Below are positions 1 through 7,279 of a DNA stretch of 28,949 nucleotides, piece by piece; the first letter of the stretch is position 1; every line of letters starts with the position of its first letter. The stretch covers positions 1 to 28,949 of the forward strand of contig JAYWHD010000057.1 in the NCBI GenBank assembly GCA_043777895.1, in the 5' to 3' direction. This DNA comes from JBDLSY01 sp043777895. GTDB lineage: Bacteria; Pseudomonadota; Gammaproteobacteria; Burkholderiales; Burkholderiaceae_C. Position numbers and translations under genes: made by a program. Under the pieces are notes generated by a model. It saw only the letters and a list, made by a program, of their open reading frames with translations. It was not told where the DNA came from and searched no databases.

Positions 1-1
1 A

Positions 2-99
2 AACTGATGCAAGCAATTTAATACTTAAGAAGTAACTAGTAAAGTAACTAGCCTAACATATTAATGTAAATACTATAAAAGTTAAAATTTAACATTACC
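2..99 (+). repeat. Left copy of a 98-bp inverted repeat at the window ends
   Basis: Positions 2-99 are the exact reverse complement of 28852-28949. The identity stops sharply at position 100. The repeat contains a 13-bp palindrome (GTTAAA-A-TTTAAC) near its inner end and two copies of AGTAACTAG. It lies 34 bp beyond the yceD stop codon, where rpmF would normally follow in related genomes. No transposase or other gene lies in it. It is most easily read as the edge of a longer dispersed repeat at which the contig ends. Confidence 0.95.
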
Positions 100-133
100 C
101 TAAATTTTAATACTAAGTTTTAATCTTCAATCT

Positions 134-733
134 TCAGCCCTTAGTATTTAACTGTTCAGCCAATGCCGATGCAAATAAAGACAAAGGTTTAGCCGCGACA
201 TCAGTCGGTACAGTACACGCTACGCCGTATTCGTTTAGCTCATCATGAACAGGATTTTCAGGAATTGCTAACAATAGCTCTTCTTGAATTTGTGCGATTA
301 AATCAAAATGGCGGCTGCTTACAATCGGGTCTGGGTAATCTTCCGAATGGTCGGCTAAAGCCGCTTCGTCGGCTGCCTCATCAGATTGAAAGACTTGTAA
401 AGTACTATCAACCACCAATGCTAAAGGCATCATTTGTAAACAACGGCCGCACATGACTTGTACATTGGTACTGGCTTTTACGTGTAAAAACCGTTCATAA
501 GCAGGAATACTCACGTCATATTCAGCCCCTTTAACGGCACGGCGTGAACCCGATATTGACCAATTTACGGGTTGTAAATGCCCTTCAACATAATCATTGA
601 GCCATTCAAAACAATTAGGCGGTGTTTGTTGTGCTGCTAAACTTTGGGCAGTATCACAAAATGTATTTAAATCAACAATAGATAGCATAGACATTGAGAT
701 GGTTGAGGTATTGGCTTGTAAAATTGAATTCAT
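134..733 (-). CDS. yceD: YceD family protein (DUF177), large ribosomal RNA accumulation protein
   Basis: The product has 199 residues and matches the YceD/DUF177 family, whose members are needed for normal 23S rRNA accumulation and usually precede rpmF and the plsX-fabHDG fatty acid genes. The visible family signature is the central Cys-x2-Cys motif (CGRC, about residues 95-98). It follows a beta-rich segment and precedes an acidic stretch ending in a conserved region rich in Pro, His, Asp and Glu. It is divergent from maf, with 132 bp between them. No rpmF follows before the window ends, so the usual partner is displaced or lies beyond the terminal repeat. The start is uncertain: Met14 and Met16 are alternatives and none has a clear ribosome binding site. 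A 7-bp unit, AATCTTC, is duplicated across the stop codon (122-135). Confidence 0.88.
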   Translation of the reverse strand: MNSILQANTSTISMSMLSIVDLNTFCDTAQSLAAQQTPPNCFEWLNDYVEGHLQPVNWSISGSRRAVKGAEYDVSIPAYERFLHVKASTNVQVMCGRCLQMMPLALVVDSTLQVFQSDEAADEAALADHSEDYPDPIVSSRHFDLIAQIQEELLLAIPENPVHDELNEYGVACTVPTDVAAKPLSLFASALAEQLNTKG

Positions 734-756
734 AGCGTATTTTACGCGACTGTGTT

Positions 757-782
757 TATATTTTTATATTTTTATATTTTAT
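757..782. repeat. Short AT tandem repeat in the yceD-maf gap
   Basis: An 8-bp unit, TTTTTATA, is repeated about three times with slight decay at the edges. It lies in the divergent gap between yceD and maf and is one of the many private intergenic tandem repeats in this window. Confidence 0.7.
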
Positions 783-865
783 ACATCATATTTTTTTAGT
801 CGTTTAATTTTTTAACTATTATTAATGTCGCATTCAATTTTATATTTACACACGGACACGCATCA

Positions 866-1477
866 ATGCTTATTCCACAATTAATTTTAGCCTCCACTTC
901 GCCTTATCGTAAAGAACTTATCAGCCGTTTACGTGTGCCGTTTTCTTGCTATGCACCCGCCGTTGATGAAACCGCTTTACCCAATGAAACCCCTGTAAAT
1001 TTAGCTAAACGCTTAGCAATGGCTAAAGCTTATGCCGTTGCTCAATATTATCCCAGTGCATTTATTATTGGTTCAGATCAAGTATTAGACTTACAAGGTG
1101 AAGCCCTAGGCAAGCCGCATACGCACGACAATGCCGTAGCAATGCTACAAAAAATGCGTGGTAAAACGATGCAATTTATCACCACAGTTGCAGTTGTTCA
1201 AGGTATAGGAAATACCGCAAACATTCGTACTGGAATCAGTGTTGTTGATGTCAAAATCAAATTATTAAGTGATGCTGCTATCAATCATTACCTTCGTTTA
1301 GATACACCTTATGACTGCGCCGGCAGCTGTAAAAGCGAAACCTTAGGCATTGCTTTGTGTGAGTATATTAATAGTGATGACCCGACCAGCCAGATTGGTT
1401 TACCTTTAATATTAACCGTCAAATTGTTAAGTGAACTAGGCTACAACGTACTGGATTACGCTGGATACACCGTATAA
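866..1477 (+). CDS. maf: Maf family nucleotide pyrophosphatase (YceF type)
   Basis: The product has 203 residues and is a Maf/Ham1-fold cytosolic house-cleaning phosphatase. These enzymes hydrolyse non-canonical nucleoside triphosphates to monophosphates; the YceF branch prefers 7-methyl-GTP. The visible signatures are the N-terminal LASTSPYRKELI motif (residues 8-19, typical LASxSPxR), the VDETA motif near residue 33, and the IIGSDQV motif (about residues 67-73) with the catalytic Asp. The length is normal for the family. It is divergent from yceD and 33 bp upstream of the methyltransferase gene, the arrangement common in Burkholderiales. No strong Shine-Dalgarno sequence is visible before the ATG, but the protein aligns from its first residues, which supports this start. 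The substrate preference is inferred from the family only. Confidence 0.92.
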   Translation: MLIPQLILASTSPYRKELISRLRVPFSCYAPAVDETALPNETPVNLAKRLAMAKAYAVAQYYPSAFIIGSDQVLDLQGEALGKPHTHDNAVAMLQKMRGKTMQFITTVAVVQGIGNTANIRTGISVVDVKIKLLSDAAINHYLRLDTPYDCAGSCKSETLGIALCEYINSDDPTSQIGLPLILTVKLLSELGYNVLDYAGYTV

Positions 1478-1510
1478 CGGTTTTTATTTTTATGAATTTT
1501 TAATATTTTT

Positions 1511-2263
1511 ATGATGCCTTCACCCAATCTTTTAACGATTAACCGCGTCGCATTGCATTTAATGCCAGTGCCTTTGCTGATGGACAATAGCGTCTCATTT
1601 GCACGCACGCATGGGGCTGATGCTTTAGCGGTATTACACCGTACGCATCATTTTGTGGTAGAAAATGCCCGTACTGCCCGCCGTATGTTAGCCACTTTAG
1701 GTTTAAATACCGCGATTACCGATTTACACATCACAGAAATACCCCGTGAACCACAAGCACACGATTGGCAGCAGTTATTATCGCCTATATTAGCGGGGCA
1801 TGAGCTGGCATTACTATCCGAAGCAGGCTGTCCAGCTGTTGCTGACCCTGGTGCTTTATTAGTACGGGCTGCTTATGCTGCAGGCATTGAAGTCATCGCC
1901 CACGTAGGCCCTTCATCGTTATTATTAGCATTAATGGCCAGTGGTTTAAATGGGCAGTCATTTGCTTTTGTGGGTTACGTCCCACAAGAGTCTACGGCAC
2001 GTAAAATTCGGCTTATTGAACTAGAAACCCGTTCTAAATTAGAATCGCAAACCCAAATAATGATTGAAACGCCCTATCGCAATATTGCTTTGGTTGATGC
2101 AGTTTTACAAACTTGTAAATCTAACACTTTATTAGGTATTGCTTTAGATTTAACCTCACCTACGGCGTATAACCATACCCGCACAGTAGGGCAGTGGCGT
2201 AAGCACGTACCTGATTTAGCTAAAAGACAAATGGTATTAACACTGTTAGGCTCTGCTACTTAG
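1511..2263 (+). CDS. SAM-dependent methyltransferase of the tetrapyrrole methylase superfamily (RsmI-like)
   Basis: The product has 250 residues and belongs to the class III (tetrapyrrole methylase) SAM-dependent fold. Recognisable parts are the LLSEAGCPAVADPG segment (about residues 100-113, equivalent to the SDAGTPxISDPG motif of RsmI), the VGPSSLLLALMASG segment just after, and the IETPYRN motif near residue 195. RsmI methylates the 2'-O of C1402 in 16S rRNA, but this protein belongs to a shorter relative found beside maf in many betaproteobacteria. Its own substrate is not known to me. It probably forms an operon with maf (33-bp gap). Two Met codons in tandem at the start, and another before residue 20, leave the start open. 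A perfect promoter for the following rplC begins 15 bp after its stop codon. Confidence 0.85.
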   Translation: MMPSPNLLTINRVALHLMPVPLLMDNSVSFARTHGADALAVLHRTHHFVVENARTARRMLATLGLNTAITDLHITEIPREPQAHDWQQLLSPILAGHELALLSEAGCPAVADPGALLVRAAYAAGIEVIAHVGPSSLLLALMASGLNGQSFAFVGYVPQESTARKIRLIELETRSKLESQTQIMIETPYRNIALVDAVLQTCKSNTLLGIALDLTSPTAYNHTRTVGQWRKHVPDLAKRQMVLTLLGSAT

Positions 2264-2277
2264 TTTTAAGTATTAAA

Positions 2278-2306
2278 TTGACATATTTAATTTATTTTTA
2301 TATAAT
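2278..2306 (+). promoter_or_regulatory. Consensus sigma70 promoter for the rplC operon
   Basis: The -35 element TTGACA (2278-2283) and -10 element TATAAT (2301-2306) are both exact consensus and are separated by exactly 17 bp. The predicted start of transcription is about 2312-2314. It lies in the gap after the methyltransferase gene and reads into rplC with a leader of about 210 nt. The match is complete at all twelve positions, which fits a highly expressed ribosomal protein operon. It also shows that this operon has its own promoter here rather than depending on rpsJ. Confidence 0.88.
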
Positions 2307-2313
2307 ATAAGGA

Positions 2314-2409
2314 TTCGTATTGTTTTTTTAGTGCTTAAAATTAATAATTAAGCATTAATTTTAAACTAACTTAATTGTCAGTGTACATTTTAAGCTATAA
2401 CAATACGAA
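2314..2409 (+). promoter_or_regulatory. Long three-segment hairpin at the 5' end of the rplC operon leader
   Basis: Three nested inverted repeats are perfect: 2314-2324 with 2399-2409 (11 bp), 2333-2341 with 2387-2395 (9 bp), and 2346-2352 with 2370-2376 (7 bp), with small internal loops between them. The outer arm starts at the nucleotide predicted as +1 from the promoter just upstream, so the mRNA would begin with this hairpin. No run of T follows it, so it is not an obvious terminator. It could be a ribosomal protein binding leader (the S10 operon is autoregulated by L4 in Escherichia coli) or a 5' stabiliser. The pairing is seen; the function is inferred. Confidence 0.6.
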
Positions 2410-2482
2410 ATGGATTGCATAATAAAATACTTTTTAAGTACGTTGTGCAGTAAATTAAACCTTCTGGTCAATCGTAACCGGA

Positions 2483-2513
2483 CTGCGATAATCTTTAGAG
2501 TTTATCAATGCAG
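2483..2513 (+). promoter_or_regulatory. Small hairpin just before the rplC ribosome binding site
   Basis: GATAA (2487-2491) pairs with TTATC (2502-2506), and CTGC (2483-2486) pairs with GCAG (2510-2513) across a 3-nt bulge. The stem ends two bases before the Shine-Dalgarno AGGAG (2516-2520), so it could govern access of ribosomes to rplC. The arms are short and the role is unproven. Confidence 0.4.
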
Positions 2514-2525
2514 ATAGGAGTCAAT

Positions 2526-3182
2526 ATGAGTTTAGGCCTTGTGGGACGCAAGGTTGGTATGACTCGTTTGTTTACAGATGATGGTGCTTCAGTGCCAGTA
2601 ACTGTACTACAAGTGGGCAACAACCGTGTTACCCAAATTAAAACTGCCGAAGTGGACGGTTATACTGCCGTACAATTAGGTTTCGGTGAACGCCGTACAA
2701 GCCGCGTTTCTGCTGCACAAGCAGGTCATTTTGCTAAAGCTGGCGTTACTGCTGCTGCTAGGTTAAATGAATTTCGTGTTGATGCCAGTGCGGCATCTGC
2801 CCTTAAGGTAGGTGATGTATTGTCAGTGGCTTCCATATTTACTGAAGGTACTAAAGTAGACGTTACGGGTATCACTATCGGTAAAGGGCATGCTGGTACT
2901 ATTAAGCGACACCATTTTGCGTCAGGTCGTGCTACTCACGGTAACTCGCGTGCTCACAATGTACCTGGTTCTATTGGTATGGCACAAGACCCAGGCCGTG
3001 TGTTTCCGGGTAAACGCATGACGGGTCATTTAGGTGATGTTCAGCGTACTACGCAAAATTTATTGGTGGTTCGCATTGATGAAGTGCGTGGTTTATTGTT
3101 AGTTAAGGGCGCTGTTCCTGGTTTTGCAAATGGTGAAATCATTGTGCGTCCAGCAGTAAAAACCCCAATTAAAGCAGCTTAA
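2526..3182 (+). CDS. rplC: 50S ribosomal protein L3
   Basis: The product has 218 residues and is ribosomal protein L3, which binds 23S rRNA near the peptidyl transferase centre. The family is clear from the N-terminal GLVGRKVGMTRLF segment and the conserved loop segment HGNSRAHNVPGSIGMAQDPG (about residues 139-158), whose Gln is the usual methylation site. The start is placed at the ATG preceded by AGGAG with a 5-nt spacer; an ATG 18 bp upstream has no such site and would add six unusual residues. It is the first gene of the operon here. The usual preceding gene, rpsJ, is absent, and the upstream gene is an unrelated methyltransferase. Confidence 0.97.
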   Translation: MSLGLVGRKVGMTRLFTDDGASVPVTVLQVGNNRVTQIKTAEVDGYTAVQLGFGERRTSRVSAAQAGHFAKAGVTAAARLNEFRVDASAASALKVGDVLSVASIFTEGTKVDVTGITIGKGHAGTIKRHHFASGRATHGNSRAHNVPGSIGMAQDPGRVFPGKRMTGHLGDVQRTTQNLLVVRIDEVRGLLLVKGAVPGFANGEIIVRPAVKTPIKAA

Positions 3183-3193
3183 GGAGTATTTAT

Positions 3194-3805
3194 ATGGAAC
3201 TTAAGCGTATTAATAATATTGGTACAGCTGTTGCTGTACCTGATGAAGTGTTTGCACTAGACTACAATGAAGCTTTAATTCATCAGATAGTTGTAGCCTA
3301 TCAAGCCAACGCCCGCCAAGGAACACGCGCCCAAAAAAATCGTCGTGATGTATCGCATACGACTAAAAAGCCTTGGAATCAAAAAGGTACAGGCCGTGCG
3401 CGTGCAGGTATGTCATCTTCGCCGTTGTGGCGTGGAGGTGGCCGTGCATTTCCAAGTATGGCTAACGAGAATTTTTCGCACAAGGTCAATACTAAAATGT
3501 ACCGTGCAGGTATGCGTAGCATTTTAAGTCAGCTGGCACGCGAGGGTCGTTTGCAAGTAGTTGATGCTATTGAATTAGCGTCACCGAAAACAAAACTACT
3601 GCAAGCACGTTTAAATGAACTAAACATTAAAACTGCCTTGTATTTGACGGACGAAGTTAGTGAGAGTCTGTATTTAGCTTCACGTAATTTGTCAAAATTT
3701 GCCGCGATTGAAGCGCGCTACATTGATCCAATGTCACTTGTGCATTTCGATCAAGTGCTGATTACACAAGCAGGCATTGAGCAATTGAAGGAGATGTTCG
3801 CATGA
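3194..3805 (+). CDS. rplD: 50S ribosomal protein L4
   Basis: The product has 203 residues and is ribosomal protein L4, a 23S rRNA binding protein whose extended loop lines the exit tunnel. The loop is visible around residues 40-90 (RQGTRAQKNRRDVSHTTKKP followed by WNQKGTGRARAG). In Escherichia coli L4 also represses the S10 operon through the leader, so the structured leader upstream of rplC is a candidate target here. It follows rplC by 11 bp, with AAGGAG ahead of the ATG. Its stop codon overlaps the rplW start in an ATGA arrangement, indicating translational coupling. Confidence 0.97.
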   Translation: MELKRINNIGTAVAVPDEVFALDYNEALIHQIVVAYQANARQGTRAQKNRRDVSHTTKKPWNQKGTGRARAGMSSSPLWRGGGRAFPSMANENFSHKVNTKMYRAGMRSILSQLAREGRLQVVDAIELASPKTKLLQARLNELNIKTALYLTDEVSESLYLASRNLSKFAAIEARYIDPMSLVHFDQVLITQAGIEQLKEMFA

Positions 3806-4101
3806 ACCAAGAACGTCTAATGACTATTTTAGTCGCGCCAGTAATTTCTGAAAAAAGCACAATGGTTGCTGACAAATACGAGCAGGTCGCTTTTAAAGTT
3901 GTACCTAGTGCTACTAAGCCTGAAGTTAAAGCAGCCGTTGAGCTAATGTTTAAAGTCGCAGTTGAATCTGTTTCCATTCTCAATATCAAAGGTAAGAAAA
4001 AACGCTTTGGTCAAACGATAGGTCGCCGTAGTGACGTTCGTAAGGCTTATGTTACTCTGAAACCTGGTCAAAATATTGACTTCCAAGCGGAGGTTAAATA
4101 A
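3802..4101 (+). CDS. rplW: 50S ribosomal protein L23
   Basis: The product has 99 residues and is ribosomal protein L23, which sits at the tunnel exit and docks trigger factor and the signal recognition particle. Family features are the APVISEKS motif near the N-terminus, the FKVVPSATKPEVKAAVE segment, and the KGKKKRFGQTIGRRSDVRKA loop with its basic residues. Its ATG overlaps the rplD stop codon by 4 bp, and a Shine-Dalgarno AAGGAG lies at 3787-3792 inside rplD. The length is normal. Confidence 0.97.
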   Translation: MNQERLMTILVAPVISEKSTMVADKYEQVAFKVVPSATKPEVKAAVELMFKVAVESVSILNIKGKKKRFGQTIGRRSDVRKAYVTLKPGQNIDFQAEVK

Positions 4102-4102
4102 T

Positions 4103-4924
4103 ATGTTAGTAAAAGTTAAACCAACATCGCCAGGTCGCCGCTCAATGGTAAAAGTGGTTCATCCACATTTATCAAAAGAAGCCCCCTATGCACCTTTATT
4201 AGAAAAGCAAATTCAAAATGCGGGCCGCAATAACAACGGTCACATTACTACACGTCACAAGGGCGGTGGTCATAAGCATCACTATCGCATGGTTGATTTT
4301 GTGCGTAATAAAGATGGTATTCCTGCTAAGGTTGAGCGCATAGAATACGATCCTAATCGCACCGCTCATATTGCTTTGGTATGCTACGCTGATGGCGAAC
4401 GTGCTTATATCATTGCTCCAAAAGGTTTAGCGGTAGGTACTAAACTAATGAGTGGTTCAGAAGCTGAAATTCGTGTTGGTAATACCTTGCCAATTCGTAA
4501 TATTCCAGTCGGTACAACGATTCATTGTATAGAAATGCTACCGGGTAAAGGTGCGCAAATCGCTCGTTCTGCGGGTGGGTCTGCTATGCTAATGGCTCGC
4601 GAAGGATTATATGCTCAGGTTCGCTTGCGTTCAGGTGAAGTTCGTAAAATTCATATTGAATGCCGTGCCACTATTGGTGAAGTATCAAACGACGAACATA
4701 GTTTACGTGTAATCGGCAAAGCGGGTGCAAACCGCTGGAGAGGGATTCGCCCAACTGTACGTGGTGTTGCCATGAACCCTGTGGATCATCCACATGGTGG
4801 TGGTGAGGGCCGTACTGGTGAAGGTGGTATTCCTGTCACGCCATGGGGTCAAATGACCAAAGGTTATCGTACACGTAGTAATAAGCGCACGACTTCAATG
4901 ATCGTGTCTCGTCGTAAGAAATAA
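4103..4924 (+). CDS. rplB: 50S ribosomal protein L2
   Basis: The product has 273 residues and is ribosomal protein L2, a primary 23S rRNA binding protein needed for subunit joining and peptidyl transferase activity. The diagnostic motif is HPHGGGEGRTG near residue 230, with the catalytically important His. The N-terminal segment VKVKPTSPGRR and the C-terminal RSNKRTTSMIVSRRKK are typical. The start is the ATG just after the rplW stop, preceded by GGAGG 9-10 bp upstream inside rplW. A longer reading from inside rplW has no family support. The protein begins Met-Leu-Val rather than the common Met-Ala-Leu/Ile-Val. Confidence 0.97.
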   Translation: MLVKVKPTSPGRRSMVKVVHPHLSKEAPYAPLLEKQIQNAGRNNNGHITTRHKGGGHKHHYRMVDFVRNKDGIPAKVERIEYDPNRTAHIALVCYADGERAYIIAPKGLAVGTKLMSGSEAEIRVGNTLPIRNIPVGTTIHCIEMLPGKGAQIARSAGGSAMLMAREGLYAQVRLRSGEVRKIHIECRATIGEVSNDEHSLRVIGKAGANRWRGIRPTVRGVAMNPVDHPHGGGEGRTGEGGIPVTPWGQMTKGYRTRSNKRTTSMIVSRRKK

Positions 4925-4935
4925 GGGATTGAACA

Positions 4936-5211
4936 ATGTCACGTTCTACTAAAAAAGGCCCTTTTTGCGATGCGCATTTGCTTGCGAAAGTCGAAAAAGC
5001 GGTAGCTAATAAAGATAAAAAGCCAATTAAAACTTGGTCTCGTCGTTCAATGGTGTTGCCCGATTTTATCGGTCTAACTATTGCCGTACACAATGGTCGC
5101 CAGCATGTTCCTATCTATGTTAATGAAAACATGGTTGGACACAAGCTAGGTGAGTTTGCTTTGACGCGTACTTTTAAAGGTCACGCGGCAGATAAAAAAG
5201 CTAAAAAATAA
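4936..5211 (+). CDS. rpsS: 30S ribosomal protein S19
   Basis: The product has 91 residues and is ribosomal protein S19, located in the head of the small subunit in complex with S13. The N-terminal SRSTKKGPF segment, the TWSRRSMVLPDFIGLTIAVH core and the GHKLGEFALTRTFKGH segment match the family along the whole length. It lies 11 bp after rplB and 9 bp before rplV, in the conserved S10-operon order. Confidence 0.97.
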   Translation: MSRSTKKGPFCDAHLLAKVEKAVANKDKKPIKTWSRRSMVLPDFIGLTIAVHNGRQHVPIYVNENMVGHKLGEFALTRTFKGHAADKKAKK

Positions 5212-5220
5212 GGAGCCCTA

Positions 5221-5550
5221 ATGGAAACCACTGCAAAACTATATGGTGCTCGCATTTCAGCTCAAAAAACTCGCTTAGTTGCCGATCAAATTCGTGGAAA
5301 AGCTGTGGGTGATGCACTAAATATTTTAACTTTCTCGCCAAAAAAAGCGGCAGAAATCTTAAAAAAAGTGTTAAATTCAGCGATTGCGAATGCTGAGCAT
5401 AATGATGGTGTAGACGTAGATGGTCTACGTGTTAGCACAATTTATGTGGATAAAGGAACTTCTCTAAAGCGTATGCGCCCCCGTGCTAAAGGCCGTGGTG
5501 CAGGTATTGAGAAGCAAACTTGCCACATCGTTCTAAAAGTCGGCAATTAA
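5221..5550 (+). CDS. rplV: 50S ribosomal protein L22
   Basis: The product has 109 residues and is ribosomal protein L22, whose beta-hairpin reaches into the nascent peptide tunnel. The N-terminal ARISAQKTRLVADQIRGK segment and the C-terminal hairpin GTSLKRMRPRAKGRGAGIEK are both typical. The hairpin has no insertion or deletion of the kind seen in macrolide-resistant variants. AAGGAG lies before the start, and the gene follows rpsS by 9 bp. Confidence 0.97.
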   Translation: METTAKLYGARISAQKTRLVADQIRGKAVGDALNILTFSPKKAAEILKKVLNSAIANAEHNDGVDVDGLRVSTIYVDKGTSLKRMRPRAKGRGAGIEKQTCHIVLKVGN

Positions 5551-5559
5551 GAGGATACT

Positions 5560-6354
5560 ATGGGACAAAAAATTCATCCAATCGGTTTCCGCCTTGCCGT
5601 AACCCGTAATTGGTCTTCACGCTGGTACGCTAGTAGCAAAAATTTTTCTACGATGTTATTAGAAGACGTTCGCGTACGTGAATATCTTAAAAAGAAGTTG
5701 AAGTCAGCTTCAGTCGGTCGCGTAGTCATTGAGCGACCTGCTAAAACAGCCCGTATTACTATTTATTCAGCCCGTCCAGGGGTAGTGATTGGTAAAAAAG
5801 GCGAAGACATTGAGTTGCTAAAGTCTGATTTGCAAAAGCTAATGGGCGTACCTGTTCATGTGAGTATTGAAGAAATCCGTAAGCCTGAAACAGATGCCAA
5901 GATAATTGCAGACTCAATTACTCAGCAATTAGAAAAGCGTATTATGTTTCGTAGAGCCATGAAACGTGCTATGCAAAATGCGATGCGTTTAGGTGCTAAA
6001 GGCATCAAAATTATGAGTGCTGGTCGTTTAAACGGTATTGAGATTGCACGTACCGAATGGTATCGTGAAGGCCGCGTACCGCTTCATACTTTGCGTGCTG
6101 ATATTGACTATGGTACTTCCGAAGCACAAACAACCTACGGTGTTATTGGTGTAAAAGTATGGGTTTATAAAGGTGATCACCTCAATCGTGGTGATGCACC
6201 TATTGAAATTGATACTAATACCGAAGATAAACGTGGTCCACGTCGTAACGAACGTCGTAATGATGGTCGTACCAATGATACAGCTAAACCTGCAGTGAAG
6301 CGTGTGCGTAAAGTCGCATCAACAGCTAACACTGCATTAGCTGTTAAAGAATAA
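5560..6354 (+). CDS. rpsC: 30S ribosomal protein S3
   Basis: The product has 264 residues and is ribosomal protein S3, part of the mRNA entry channel. It carries an N-terminal KH domain with the GVVIGKKGEDIELLK loop (about residues 73-87) and the C-terminal S3 domain with the SAGRLNGIEIARTEW segment. The core ends near residue 215. A tail of about 50 residues rich in Arg, Asn, Asp and Ala follows, longer than in Escherichia coli but common in betaproteobacteria. It follows rplV by 9 bp and precedes rplP by 11 bp. Confidence 0.97.
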   Translation: MGQKIHPIGFRLAVTRNWSSRWYASSKNFSTMLLEDVRVREYLKKKLKSASVGRVVIERPAKTARITIYSARPGVVIGKKGEDIELLKSDLQKLMGVPVHVSIEEIRKPETDAKIIADSITQQLEKRIMFRRAMKRAMQNAMRLGAKGIKIMSAGRLNGIEIARTEWYREGRVPLHTLRADIDYGTSEAQTTYGVIGVKVWVYKGDHLNRGDAPIEIDTNTEDKRGPRRNERRNDGRTNDTAKPAVKRVRKVASTANTALAVKE

Positions 6355-6365
6355 GGGGAGCAGCG

Positions 6366-6782
6366 ATGTTACAACCTGCACGTAGAAAATACCGTAAAGA
6401 GCAAAAAGGCCGCAATACTGGTAAAGCCACTCGTGGTAATACTGTTGCGTTTGGTGAGTGGGGTCTAAAGTGCGTAGGTCGTGGACGTTTGACTGCTCGT
6501 CAAATTGAAGCAGCTCGCCGTGCAATGACTCGTCATATTAAACGAGGTGGCCGTATTTGGATTCGTATTTTTCCAGACAAGCCTATTTCTCAAAAACCCG
6601 CTGAAGTTCGTATGGGTAATGGTAAAGGTAACCCAGAATATTACGTTGCTGAGATTCAGCCAGGTAAGGTTCTTTATGAGATGGATGGTGTGGCGGAAGA
6701 TATTGCACGCGAAGCGTTTCGTTTAGCTGCACGCAAATTGCCATTACCCTGCACCTTTGTGGCTCGTGCTGTCGGCGCGTAA
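6366..6782 (+). CDS. rplP: 50S ribosomal protein L16
   Basis: The product has 138 residues and is ribosomal protein L16, which organises the tRNA binding sites of the large subunit. Family features are the N-terminal MLQPARRKYRKEQKGRN segment, the TARQIEAARRAMTRHIKRGG helix, and the conserved RMGNGKGNPEYYVA loop, whose Arg (near residue 81) is a known hydroxylation site in other bacteria. Its length and position between rpsC and rpmC are canonical. Confidence 0.97.
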   Translation: MLQPARRKYRKEQKGRNTGKATRGNTVAFGEWGLKCVGRGRLTARQIEAARRAMTRHIKRGGRIWIRIFPDKPISQKPAEVRMGNGKGNPEYYVAEIQPGKVLYEMDGVAEDIAREAFRLAARKLPLPCTFVARAVGA

Positions 6783-6809
6783 ACTTAGACGTATAAGGAA
6801 ACGAAAAAT

Positions 6810-7001
6810 ATGAAAGCTTCTGAACTTCGTCAGAAAGACAGTGTAGCGCTAAAAACTGAATTAGATGATTTGTTAAAATCACAATTCAGTCTACGCATGC
6901 AAAAAGCAACCCAACAATTAGGCAATACTGCGCAAATAAAAGTGGTTCGCCGCGACATTGCGCGTATTCGCACTATTCAAAATGAGAAGGCAGGTGCATA
7001 A
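6810..7001 (+). CDS. rpmC: 50S ribosomal protein L29
   Basis: The product has 63 residues and is ribosomal protein L29, a two-helix protein next to L23 at the tunnel exit. The MKASELRQK start, the LLKSQFSLRMQKATQQL core and the VVRRDIARIRTI segment are characteristic. It follows rplP by 27 bp, with AAGGAAA before the ATG. Its TAA stop shares one base with the rpsQ start (TAATG). Confidence 0.96.
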   Translation: MKASELRQKDSVALKTELDDLLKSQFSLRMQKATQQLGNTAQIKVVRRDIARIRTIQNEKAGA

Positions 7002-7264
7002 TGGTTGATACCGCTGTTGCAACAAAACGTACTCTAGTAGGTAGAGTAGCCAGTGATAAGATGATGAAAACAGTGACTGTGCTTATTGAACGTAAGGTTA
7101 AACACCCTATGTACGGTAAATTCATTGTTCAGTCTAGAAAATATGCAGCACACAATGAAGTGGGTGCTGCTATGGGGGACTTAGTACAAATTCAAGAAAC
7201 TCGGCCTATTTCCAAGACTAAAGCTTGGTTAGTAACTTCTGTATTAGAAAAAGCTGCTTTATAA
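7001..7264 (+). CDS. rpsQ: 30S ribosomal protein S17
   Basis: The product has 87 residues and is ribosomal protein S17, a primary 16S rRNA binding protein. The RTLVGRVASDKMMKTVTVLI segment, the HPMYGKFI motif and the GDLVQIQETRPISKTKAW segment mark the family. It overlaps the rpmC stop by one base. It is the last gene of the classical S10 operon, and no rplN follows, so the spc operon is elsewhere. The last codons and the stop are tandemly duplicated immediately downstream (7248-7279). Confidence 0.96.
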   Translation: MVDTAVATKRTLVGRVASDKMMKTVTVLIERKVKHPMYGKFIVQSRKYAAHNEVGAAMGDLVQIQETRPISKTKAWLVTSVLEKAAL

Positions 7265-7279
7265 AAAAGCTGCTTCATA
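7248..7279 (+). repeat. 16-bp tandem duplication of the rpsQ 3' end
   Basis: The 16 bp at 7248-7263, covering the last codons of rpsQ and most of its stop, are repeated at 7264-7279 with one difference (T to C). The copy begins at the final base of the stop codon and so lies outside the gene. It is a clear case of a gene end copied into the adjoining intergenic DNA. Confidence 0.85.

Noticed and set aside
2508..2525. Upstream ATG for rplC
   Set aside because: It lies before the Shine-Dalgarno sequence AGGAG (2516-2520), which is spaced correctly for the ATG at 2526; L3 proteins begin at the later Met.
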